Shown one piece after another: positions 1 through 5,640 of a DNA stretch of 8,343 nucleotides. The stretch is from assembly GCA_947460165.1 (NCBI GenBank), contig CANHKH010000130.1:1-8343 (forward strand), read 5' to 3'. Made by a program: the position numbers and the translations under genes. The notes below the pieces were generated by a model that was not told where the DNA came from, searched no databases, and saw only the letters and a program-made list of their open reading frames with translations. Each line of letters begins with the position of its first letter. The first letter of the stretch is position 1. The stretch comes from Comamonadaceae bacterium. Lineage in GTDB: Bacteria > Pseudomonadota > Gammaproteobacteria > Burkholderiales > Burkholderiaceae_C.

Positions 1-243
1 CTGGCCTTTGACCACGCGGCCGCTGGGCAAATGATTGAGACCGGCCGCAACGGCATGATTTGCCCGCTGGATGCACCGGACCAGTTCATGGATGCGGCCT
101 GCCAGCTGGCCTGCGACAACGCACTGCGCCAGGCCATGGCGCCCGCCGCCCGCGCCACCGCTTTGGCGCACGGCTGGGACCCGGTGATTGACCGCTTTGA
201 GGCCATCCTCAGCCGGCTGGCGCTGGTTCCAAAAACGGCTTGA
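1..243 (+). CDS. Glycosyltransferase, C-terminal fragment (5' end outside window)
   Basis: The frame is open from base 1 and ends at TGA 241-243, giving the last 80 residues of a longer protein; the ATG at 31 is internal. The fragment begins LAFDHAAAGQMIETGRNG and continues with MICPLDAPDQFMDAACQLA. This is the usual end of the nucleotide-sugar-binding domain of GT-B glycosyltransferases (GT4/GT1 type): a 'vAfdhaA' strand, a 'I..G.nG...p..d...f..a' block, then AARATALAHGWDPVIDRFE, the helix with the conserved 'W..v...fe' ending. Such enzymes move a sugar from a nucleotide-sugar donor to a glycan or lipid acceptor on the cytoplasmic face of the membrane. Donor and acceptor cannot be inferred. 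The gene is convergent with the lplT-like gene, with only 16 bp between stops. Confidence 0.8.
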   Translation: MAFDHAAAGQMIETGRNGMICPLDAPDQFMDAACQLACDNALRQAMAPAARATALAHGWDPVIDRFEAILSRLALVPKTA

Positions 244-259
244 TGGGCCTAGGGCCGCC

Positions 260-1492
260 TCACTGGTGCCGCCTCATGCGCCACATGAGCGCAGCCATCA
301 CCGCCGCAATCAGCAGGCCAAAACCCCACATCACCCCCACAATGGGCACCTGCCAAGCCAGCAAGCCCGCGTAAAGCATGAGCATGAGCAAGACGCTGGC
401 GTTTTCATTGAAACCCTGCACGGCAATGGAACGTCCGGCGCTCAGCAGCACATGACCGCGGTGCTGCAGCAAGGCGTTGAGCGGCACCACCATCAGCCCG
501 CCCAAGGCCCCGGCCAACACCAGCCAGGCGGCGGCCCAAGCCAGGCTGCTCACGCTGGCCACCACCGGCATCAACAGACCCAGCAACACCCCGGCGCCCA
601 TCATGCGGTGCGCCAAGCGCAGCGGCACAAAACGCCCCGCCAACATCGCGCCCAGCACCACCCCTATGGCCGTGGCCGCCTGCAGGTAGGCCGCTTGGCT
701 CAGGGGCAGGCCCAGCGCGTCTTGGCCCCAGCGCAAAATAATGAATTGCAAGGTCGCGGCCACCCCCCAAAACAAGGTGGTGACGGCCAGCGACAACCCG
801 CCTTCCACATCGCGCCAGAGCGTGCGGTTGGCCTTGGCAAATTCACGCACCAAGGGCACGGGGCGCATGCTGGCCCGCGGGTAGCGGGCGCCACTGTCGG
901 GCACCCGCAAATTGAGCAGCGCGGCCAGCATGTACAGCATCAAAATGGCCATGAGGGAGGCCGACAAGGGCAGGGCGCCAGCGCTTTGCAGGCCCGCCAA
1001 GACCTGCGCCAGCCATGCCGCTGGCGCGCTGGCCAGCCACAGCGGGCTGAGCAGCAAGCCGCCCAAGCCTGTGCCCAGCAGCGCGGCTGTCACCACCGAC
1101 ACCTCAATCCAGCCATTGGCCACCACCAGTTGCCGGGCCGGCACCAGCTCGGTGATCAGGCCGTATTTGGCGGGTGCGTAAGCGGCCGCCCCCAGTCCCA
1201 CCACGGCAAAGGCCAGCACCGGATGCACGGCCAGCAGCAAGGCCCCAGCGCCCAGCCACTTCACTGCATTCATCCAGGCCATCAGCTTGGCTTTGGGAAA
1301 GGCGTCGGCCAGATCGCCCAGGCCAGGGGCGAGCAGCACATAAGCCAGGGTAAAGCCAAATTTGAGCATGGGCGCCCACCAGCCCGCCTCGCCCTGGGCT
1401 TGCAGCAAGGCGATGGTGACGATGAGCAGCGCGTTGTCGGCCAAAGCCGAGAAAAACTGCGCCGCAATCAGCCAATGAAAGCCACGGGGCAT
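260..1492 (-). CDS. lplT: Lysophospholipid transporter LplT (MFS)
   Basis: A 410-residue, very hydrophobic protein with about 12 predicted membrane segments, close to the roughly 400 residues of E. coli LplT. Family-typical stretches are ALADNALLIVTIALL (16-30), LGDLADAFPKAKLMAWMN (58-75, the major-facilitator loop 2-3 motif), YAPAKYGLITELVPARQLVVANGWIE (105-130) and, late in the protein, VPLNALLQHRGH (336-347) with GRSIAVQGFNENA (353-365). LplT flips lysophospholipids, notably lyso-phosphatidylethanolamine, across the inner membrane for re-acylation. In enterobacteria it is coupled to the acyltransferase Aas, which is not in this window. The start is the ATG at 1490-1492, which gives the expected N-terminus (MPRGFHWLIAAQFF). 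No strong Shine-Dalgarno is visible. Strongly biased codons make shadow frames on the plus strand look long, but they lack family motifs. Confidence 0.9.
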   Translation of the reverse strand: MPRGFHWLIAAQFFSALADNALLIVTIALLQAQGEAGWWAPMLKFGFTLAYVLLAPGLGDLADAFPKAKLMAWMNAVKWLGAGALLLAVHPVLAFAVVGLGAAAYAPAKYGLITELVPARQLVVANGWIEVSVVTAALLGTGLGGLLLSPLWLASAPAAWLAQVLAGLQSAGALPLSASLMAILMLYMLAALLNLRVPDSGARYPRASMRPVPLVREFAKANRTLWRDVEGGLSLAVTTLFWGVAATLQFIILRWGQDALGLPLSQAAYLQAATAIGVVLGAMLAGRFVPLRLAHRMMGAGVLLGLLMPVVASVSSLAWAAAWLVLAGALGGLMVVPLNALLQHRGHVLLSAGRSIAVQGFNENASVLLMLMLYAGLLAWQVPIVGVMWGFGLLIAAVMAALMWRMRRHQ

Positions 1493-1582
1493 GGCTCAGT
1501 CAGAACAAGTCAACATGGCCCGACCTTAGCTGTCGGCTTTGACAGGGCTGTGACGGTGAAAAGCCCCTGACTGGGCACGGAG

Positions 1583-1594
1583 TGCAAATTTGCA
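1583..1594. promoter_or_regulatory. Perfect 12-bp palindrome (possible operator)
   Basis: TGCAAATTTGCA is an uninterrupted palindrome of two 6-bp half sites, lying in the gap between the divergent lplT and small-ORF/GGDEF-EAL genes, 91 bp from the lplT start codon. Its AT-rich centre in GC-rich surroundings and its position suit a dimeric DNA-binding regulator. The regulator is unknown and the function is inferred only from symmetry and position. Confidence 0.3.
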
Positions 1595-1620
1595 TGTGCG
1601 GACCCTTCAGGTCTGCCACA
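1595..1620 (+). other. Hairpin in the lplT / GGDEF-EAL intergenic gap
   Basis: TGTGCGGACC (1595-1604) can pair with GGTCTG-C-CACA (1610-1620) around a 5-base loop CTTCA, giving about 10 pairs with one G-U and one bulged C. It is followed after a few bases by a T-rich stretch around 1629-1638. It could be a leader structure, a weak terminator or chance. It sits between the 12-bp palindrome and the PHO-box-like site. Confidence 0.25.
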
Positions 1621-1636
1621 CTCAAGCATTCTTTAT

Positions 1637-1654
1637 TTGTCATAAGTCGGTAAC
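1637..1654 (+). promoter_or_regulatory. PHO-box-like sequence
   Basis: TTGTCATAAGTCGGTAAC matches 14 of 18 positions of an E. coli-type PHO box written CTGTCATAAATCTGTCAC: two TGT-like half sites 11 bp apart, with an AT-rich centre. PhoB binds such boxes in place of a -35 element. If it works this way, the -10 would fall near 1665 and transcription would start inside the first codons of the small ORF as called here, which would favour the later ATG at 1716 as its start. No convincing -10 is visible, so this remains a candidate only. Confidence 0.3.
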
Positions 1655-1661
1655 AAAGCGC

Positions 1662-2024
1662 ATGCCCATGACCCTGGAACAGTTCAAACAATGGCTTGTC
1701 GCTCTGCCGTGGGGAATGCTTGCAAGTGCGGCAACCGCGGCATATGCCAGCGCCTTGCCCAACAGTCCCGTGCCCATTGGGCTGGACCCGGCCCTTGGCA
1801 TCAAGACCACCACCGCCGGGGACCGCTGCAGCGATGCTGTTGTGCACACCCAGGCCGATGCGATTGGCCGTGCTCCGCCTAGCCTGCCGCCCGTTGAGCG
1901 TGTGCTGCGCCGCTGCGCGCTTGGCCTCATGGCCGCACGCCAAGATGCCCTGAACCCGCGCCAGATGGTGTTCGCTCGCATCGGTCCCACGGCCGCGCTG
2001 GTGCCCTGGGTGCGCTTGTCTTGA
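1662..2024 (+). CDS. Small hypothetical protein, possibly exported, coupled to the GGDEF-EAL gene
   Basis: I do not recognise this family. The frame has good third-position G/C bias and ends at TGA 2022-2024, overlapping the TTG start of the next gene by four bases (TTGA), which suggests translational coupling. Possible starts are ATG 1662, ATG 1668 and ATG 1716; the frame is also open back to a TTG at 1590. None has a clear ribosome binding site, so the start is uncertain. From 1662 the product is 120 residues. It begins with a lysine-containing segment (MTLEQFKQW), then a moderately hydrophobic run (LVALPWGMLASAATAAY) ending in ASA-LP, which resembles a weak signal peptide. The mature part of about 90 residues has two cysteines and no known motif. 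Context suggests a partner of the downstream sensor, possibly periplasmic. It could also be a non-functional remnant. Confidence 0.5.
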   Translation: MPMTLEQFKQWLVALPWGMLASAATAAYASALPNSPVPIGLDPALGIKTTTAGDRCSDAVVHTQADAIGRAPPSLPPVERVLRRCALGLMAARQDALNPRQMVFARIGPTAALVPWVRLS

Positions 2025-4702
2025 AAGCTGATCAATGGGCGGCAGACGCCCGCTTGAGCGTCTCCTTGCGCCAGCGCATCAGCGCGCAGCTCACCCGCAT
2101 CATTCGCAGCTATGTGATTGCCATCACCACCTTGCTGGCCGTCATCTCGCTGATGTTTGGCTACTACTACAAGCTCGACGAGGTGTCCCGAGACAGGGAG
2201 CTCATAGGCACCAAACTGGGCGCCGAGCTGAGCAGCGTGCTCTCGCAAATGCAGTCCTTGGCGGGCTCCTCCTTGTTGTGGACAGGTCTGTCTGACAGCC
2301 TGGGTCGAGATGTGTACCTGCAACCCCTGCTGTCCAGGTTCAACCGCAGCGCGATGCACCAGTACCTGGTGCTCGATTACCGAGGCCGGGTGTTCCTGGG
2401 CCCCGATGCTGCGCAGGCCGAGCACATCACCCAACACCCCAGTGTGTTGCGGGCGGTGGAGAAGCAGACCAACGCTTATGGCATGGGATGGTCTCCCATG
2501 GGCTTGCCGCAGTTTGTGTTGGTGCACAAGGTGATGTCGCCGCAGTCAGACATGCCCGTGGGCTTTATCGTGGGCGTGGTCGATCCCCAAGTGGTGCTCA
2601 GCGGCTTGAAGCTCAAGCTCGAGGGCGTGTCCTATTCCATTGCCGGCTCGCCCTTGATGCCTGAGCCCGCCCAGGGCTTGCTCATCAAGGACGATGCGGT
2701 CCTGCGCATCAGCTCCGCAGACTTTGACATTGACCTTCGAATTTGGCTGAGCCACTCTTTGGCGCCCTCTCTTGCCACGGCCTTGATGGTGGTGGTCTTG
2801 GCCTACATGCTCGGTGCCTTCACGCTGCGGCGGGTGGCCGCCTGGGCCTCGGCTTTTTCAGCCAGCACCACCGAGCGGCTGGACCAGTTGGTGCTTTATT
2901 GCCGCCTCTTGTTGGCCGGCGATGCCTCGGCTGCGGCACCCGCGGGGCCGCGCGATGAAATATCGCAGGTGCTCGACACCTTGAGCCAGATGCTCAGGCA
3001 GCAAAAAAAAATCACCGACGAGCTGCGCACCACCTCGCTGGTGTTCTCCACGGCGGCCGAGGGCATCATGGTGACCGACCCCCAAGGCGCCATCGTGGAC
3101 GTCAACCCGGCCTTGCTGCGCATGACCGGCTTTGCGCGGGCAGGTCTGATTGGCCGCCTGTCCGGCTCGCTCTACCGCCTGTCCGGCCACGGCGAGAGCC
3201 AGCAAGAAATAGCCATCGCCTTGCAAAGCCAAGGCCAGTGGAGTGGTGAAACCTCTTTTGTGCACCAGTTGGGCCACGACATTGCGACTTTTATTTCGGT
3301 CTCGCGCATTGTCGACGAGCAGGGTGCGTCGCTGGGCCATGTCAGCGTCATCACCGACGTGGGGCGGCTGAAAAAAGCCGAAGAGGCCTTGCGCGACATG
3401 GCCTACCGCGACGCGCTCACCCACTTGCCCAATTTGCGCATGATGACCGAGCAGGTGCAGGCGCGGCTGAACAATGCCTCGCGGCCTTTTGCGCTTTTGT
3501 TTGTGGACCTGGACCACCTCAAGGCCGTCAATGACGGCTACGACCATGAAGCCGGCGACTGGATGATACGGGGCATGGCCGAGCACCTGCACCGCGAACT
3601 GCCGCCCGGCCACTTGCTGTGCCGGCGGTCGGGCGACGAGTTCATTGCCCTGATCGACCGCGACGCCCTGCCGACTGCCGCCTGGGAGGCCCGGCTGCTC
3701 AAGCTGACCCAAGCCCGGGTGATGCTGCCAGCTGGTGCCATGGTGGTCAGCGCCACCATTGGTGTGGCCCGCTATCCGGAAGATGCGCAAACTTGGCAAG
3801 ATTTGCAGGTGTGCGCCGACGTGGCCATGAACGCAGCCAAGCAGTCCCAACGCGGCTCGGTGGCCTGGTACGACAGTGGTTTGGGCGCCCATGTGCTGCG
3901 CCAACGCCAGATTCGCAACAAATTGGGCCCGGCCCTGGAGCGCGGCGCCATCGAGCTTCATTACCAACCGGTGGTGCATTTGCTCAGTGGCGCCATCATG
4001 GGCTTTGAGGCCCTGGCCCGCTGGACCGACCCCGAGCTTGGCGTGATCAGCCCTGATGAATTTGTGCCGATAGTCGAGGAAGCTCAGCTGTCAGACCGCT
4101 TCACCTTGGCGGTGCTGCAGATCCTTTTGCGAGACAAGCCGCGCATTGGGCAAGTGTTTGTCGGCACGGTGCTGGCCTTCAATGCCTCGCCCCACGTGTT
4201 TCGCCATGCCAAGCTGATTGAGTTCTTGGCCGAGCAAGAGGCCCGCTCGCCTGGGCTGCTCAACAGCCTGGAAATTGAGCTCACAGAATCGGACATCGCC
4301 AGCAGCGAAGACCTGCTGCTCAAGCAACTGCAGGTGCTCACCGGGATGGGAGTGAGGCTGGTGATCGATGATTTTGGCAAGGGCTACTCGTCGCTCACCC
4401 GCTTGGCCCAGTACCCCATCAGCTGCTTGAAGATCGACTCGTCTTTTGTCTCCAGCCTGGGCCAGGGGCGACACACCCAAATTGCCGAGCTGGTCATCAA
4501 CCTGGCCCAATTGCTGGGCCTGCAGGTCACGGCCGAAGGCGTGGAAACGGTGCAGCAACGCGAGTTGCTGCTGCGCATGGGCTGCACGCGCGGCCAGGGC
4601 TGGCTGTACGCCAAGGCCATGCCGCTGGCGCAATTGCTGGCCTTGCCCAACCCCTTGCCAGGCCTGGAGGTGCCTCAAGCCCAGCCTCTGGCGCTGGCCT
4701 GA
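2021..4702 (+). CDS. Membrane-bound sensor with PAS, GGDEF and EAL domains (probable c-di-GMP phosphodiesterase)
   Basis: An 893-residue protein. Domains in order: cytoplasmic N-terminus with basic residues; membrane segment about 31-50; extracytoplasmic sensor region about 51-245 resembling a CACHE-type domain; second membrane segment about 247-269; coiled linker 270-335; PAS domain about 335-450 (STAAEGIMVTDPQGAIVDVN); GGDEF domain about 455-620; EAL domain about 640-875. The GGDEF signature is SGDEF (537-541), and FVDLDHLKAVNDGYDHEAGD (494-513) keeps most nucleotide/metal residues, although the usual G before H is D509. No RxxD inhibitory site precedes it. The EAL domain looks complete: EAL at 663-665, N721, E753 and E756 in the ELTES strand, DDFGKGYSSL (783-792), K804, E839 and Q859. 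The expected reaction is c-di-GMP to pGpG at the inner membrane, with the GGDEF domain active or GTP-sensing. The start is TTG 2021, because no ATG/GTG lies in frame between the preceding in-frame stop (1895-1897) and the first membrane segment; GGGTG at 2008-2012 is a weak Shine-Dalgarno. TTG codons at 2054 and 2066 are alternatives. Confidence 0.9.
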   Translation: MKADQWAADARLSVSLRQRISAQLTRIIRSYVIAITTLLAVISLMFGYYYKLDEVSRDRELIGTKLGAELSSVLSQMQSLAGSSLLWTGLSDSLGRDVYLQPLLSRFNRSAMHQYLVLDYRGRVFLGPDAAQAEHITQHPSVLRAVEKQTNAYGMGWSPMGLPQFVLVHKVMSPQSDMPVGFIVGVVDPQVVLSGLKLKLEGVSYSIAGSPLMPEPAQGLLIKDDAVLRISSADFDIDLRIWLSHSLAPSLATALMVVVLAYMLGAFTLRRVAAWASAFSASTTERLDQLVLYCRLLLAGDASAAAPAGPRDEISQVLDTLSQMLRQQKKITDELRTTSLVFSTAAEGIMVTDPQGAIVDVNPALLRMTGFARAGLIGRLSGSLYRLSGHGESQQEIAIALQSQGQWSGETSFVHQLGHDIATFISVSRIVDEQGASLGHVSVITDVGRLKKAEEALRDMAYRDALTHLPNLRMMTEQVQARLNNASRPFALLFVDLDHLKAVNDGYDHEAGDWMIRGMAEHLHRELPPGHLLCRRSGDEFIALIDRDALPTAAWEARLLKLTQARVMLPAGAMVVSATIGVARYPEDAQTWQDLQVCADVAMNAAKQSQRGSVAWYDSGLGAHVLRQRQIRNKLGPALERGAIELHYQPVVHLLSGAIMGFEALARWTDPELGVISPDEFVPIVEEAQLSDRFTLAVLQILLRDKPRIGQVFVGTVLAFNASPHVFRHAKLIEFLAEQEARSPGLLNSLEIELTESDIASSEDLLLKQLQVLTGMGVRLVIDDFGKGYSSLTRLAQYPISCLKIDSSFVSSLGQGRHTQIAELVINLAQLLGLQVTAEGVETVQQRELLLRMGCTRGQGWLYAKAMPLAQLLALPNPLPGLEVPQAQPLALA

Positions 4703-4726
4703 GCCGGTTCCGCGCCAGGCCAGTGC
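4691..4726. terminator. 11-bp inverted repeat between convergent GGDEF-EAL gene and tRNA-Leu (possible terminator)
   Basis: GCGCTGGCCTG (4691-4701) pairs with CAGGCCAGTGC (4716-4726) over 11 positions, including one G-U, around a 14-base loop. The stem contains the stop codon region of the GGDEF-EAL gene and lies 9 bases beyond the 3' CCA of the tRNA on the other strand, so it could end both transcripts. No T-tract follows on either strand, so it is not a classical intrinsic terminator. It may instead act as an RNA 3'-end stabiliser. Confidence 0.35.
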
Positions 4727-4735
4727 GGCCTTGAA

Positions 4736-5038
4736 TGGTGCTCGGGACGGGAATCGAACCCGTATGGCCTTGCGGCCGAAGGATTTTCGTCACACTGCGG
4801 CTTTCGCCGCCGGCATGTATGCCGTTTGATGCGCTGGACTATGCCTTGGCCCTGGCTCGTGCTGTAGGCCCCCGCCGTCTAGTCTCTACACCTTCCCCTT
4901 GGCGGGGCTTGGCTCGGCGTTGTCTCGGCCTATGCAGGCCAGGGAGTTCGCCGAATTTGACGGGATTCACGCGAGCGCTTTCGCGCTCGGTGCTCAATTT
5001 TCTAAGTCCTTTGTGTCTACCTATTTCACCACCCGAGC
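4736..5038 (-). tRNA. tRNA-Leu(UAA), interrupted by a group I intron
   Basis: Read on the minus strand, exon 1 is 5038-5004 (35 nt) and exon 2 is 4787-4736 (52 nt). Joined, they give an 87-nt class II tRNA. The acceptor strands GCTCGGG (5038-5032) and CCCGAGC (4746-4740) pair fully, followed by discriminator A (4739) and encoded CCA (4738-4736). The D arm has GTG/CAC with AAATAGGTAGA between. Anticodon stem AAGGA (5011-5007) pairs with TCCTT (4783-4779), and the loop is C-T-T|AAAA, so the anticodon is UAA with the intron after its first base. The long variable arm GGCC-GCAA-GGCC (4777-4766) and T arm ACGGG-TTCGATT-CCCGT (4763-4747) complete the fold. The long variable arm plus UAA identify leucine. 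The gene decodes UUA and probably UUG codons. Without splicing the anticodon does not exist, so the intron must be removed for function. Confidence 0.95.
4788..5003 (-). ncRNA. Group I intron (IC3-like) in tRNA-Leu(UAA)
   Basis: A 216-nt self-splicing ribozyme candidate on the minus strand. P1: exon 1 end GACTT pairs with the internal guide TTGAG (4997-4993) across the loop AGAAAA, leaving the conserved U-G at the 5' splice site. P2-region hairpin: CGAGCGC-GAAA-GCGCTCG (4989-4972). P3: CCCG (4964-4961) with CGGG (4874-4871). P4 (elements P and Q): TCGGCG (4954-4949) with CGCCGA (4919-4914). P5: GGCC-TGCATA-GGCC (4940-4927). P6: CCCC-GCCAA-GGGG (4907-4895). P7 (elements R and S, the guanosine site): GACTA (4884-4880) with TAGTC (4841-4837). 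P9 hairpins: CGGCA-TACA-TGCCG (4824-4811) and GCGGC-GAAA-GCCGC (4810-4797). The last base is G (4788), the omega G. Core strings such as GGTGTAGAGACTAGACGGC and AAGGCATAGTCCAG are, from memory, nearly those of the Azoarcus tRNA-Ile intron. There is no room for an endonuclease gene, so any movement would need outside help. Confidence 0.93.
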
Positions 5039-5048
5039 ATGGGGCACG

Positions 5049-5054
5049 ATTCTA
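5049..5054 (-). promoter_or_regulatory. Candidate -10 element for tRNA-Leu
   Basis: On the minus strand TAGAAT (5054-5049) matches 5 of 6 bases of the sigma-70 -10 box. It lies 10 bases before the first tRNA nucleotide, with a GC-rich discriminator (CGTGCCCC) between, as is common for stable-RNA promoters under stringent control. No good -35 is seen at 16-18 bp upstream, so the call is tentative. Confidence 0.3.
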
Positions 5055-5188
5055 GTGGCTGCGCGGTCTGGCCAGAGTCTTGGGGCCGGAGCGCGTGGAC
5101 TGGCATGGCAATCCCTAGGCCCACTCAGTGCCATTTTGTTGCATTCTCCAAGCTTTGCTCTGAAAGGTGGCGCTCGCCACACCCTGTG

Positions 5189-5635
5189 ATGACCACACTG
5201 TCTCCCGCTGTCGATGTTCCCTTTGACGTTCAGCTGGCCTGCCAAGCCAGCCTGATGGCGTTCACCGCCCACTTTGATGCCGACGAATTTGAGGCCATGG
5301 CCGCCTGGTTTGCTGAGGACGGCACCTGGGTGCGCGCCGACGGCACGCTGCGCGGCCGCACGCAGCTGCAAGCCTGGCTGGCCCAGCGCGTGCCGGGGCA
5401 AATTTTTGTGCGCCACCAAGTGAGCAACCTGCGCTTTGAGGCGCTGCCCGATGGCCGGGTGCGGGTGCACTCCTATGTGGCGGTGTACCGCCACGATGGC
5501 CCGCCCGGTCAGCCCAGGCCGGCCCCCATGAATGGCCCGGTCCTGCTGGGGCGCTACACCGACGACATGGTGCTTGAAGACGGGCGCTGGAAAATCCACC
5601 ACAAATCCGTCCAAATCGACTTTAAGAAAGCCTGA
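5189..5635 (+). CDS. SnoaL/NTF2-like domain protein
   Basis: A 148-residue single-domain protein of the NTF2/SnoaL-like cone fold. It opens with a helical region (VQLACQASLMAFTAHFDADE, 14-33), then FEAMAAWFAEDGTWVRADG (34-52), the usual 'l..lfaeDg.w...dG...G...i..wl..r' pattern, followed by the strand VRHQVSNLRFEAL (74-86), RVRVHSYVAVYRHD (90-103) and the C-terminal LLGRYTDDMVLEDGRWKIHHKSVQIDF (119-145), where the family has 'G.Y.d.lv.edGrWri..r'. Members include isomerases, dehydratases, ring-hydroxylase beta subunits and many uncharacterised proteins, so the reaction cannot be named. The start ATG 5189 (GTG 5186 is possible) is preferred: extension upstream to 5039 adds 50 residues unlike the family and runs to the tRNA edge. 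The stop is 5 bp before the VOC gene, so the two are almost surely co-transcribed. Confidence 0.82.
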   Translation: MTTLSPAVDVPFDVQLACQASLMAFTAHFDADEFEAMAAWFAEDGTWVRADGTLRGRTQLQAWLAQRVPGQIFVRHQVSNLRFEALPDGRVRVHSYVAVYRHDGPPGQPRPAPMNGPVLLGRYTDDMVLEDGRWKIHHKSVQIDFKKA

Positions 5636-5640
5636 ACACC

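Noticed and set aside
188..1570. A 460-codon open frame on the plus strand, rich in H, Q and G
   Set aside because: It is antisense to the clear lplT gene, has low-complexity H/Q-rich composition typical of the reverse complement of GC-biased codons, and shows no domain.
1640..2527. A 295-codon open frame on the minus strand across the small ORF and the sensor start
   Set aside because: It is antisense to the N-terminal membrane and sensor region of the GGDEF-EAL gene, which has real domain signatures. Base use favours the plus strand.
2858..3979. A 373-codon open frame on the minus strand
   Set aside because: It lies wholly opposite the PAS-GGDEF-EAL coding sequence and has the same shadow composition (H, G, Q, A rich) with no motif.
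4736..4790. A tRNA 3' fragment left by integration of a mobile element
   Set aside because: The matching 5' half lies 216 nt away in the right orientation, and the sequence between has group I ribozyme core elements, so this is a split gene rather than an attachment-site remnant.
5039..5188. N-terminal extension of the SnoaL-like protein by 50 residues
   Set aside because: The extension is tryptophan/serine rich, unlike the family, begins at the tRNA edge and overlaps the likely tRNA promoter. ATG 5189 gives the expected domain start.
4735..5189. Open frames on the plus strand over the tRNA-Leu and intron (about 96-127 codons)
   Set aside because: They arise from the reverse complement of structured RNA. 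The tRNA and ribozyme elements explain the sequence fully, and no protein family is seen.
5021..5614. A 197-codon open frame on the minus strand over the SnoaL-like gene
   Set aside because: It is a shadow of the SnoaL-like gene and overlaps tRNA exon 1; no motif is visible.
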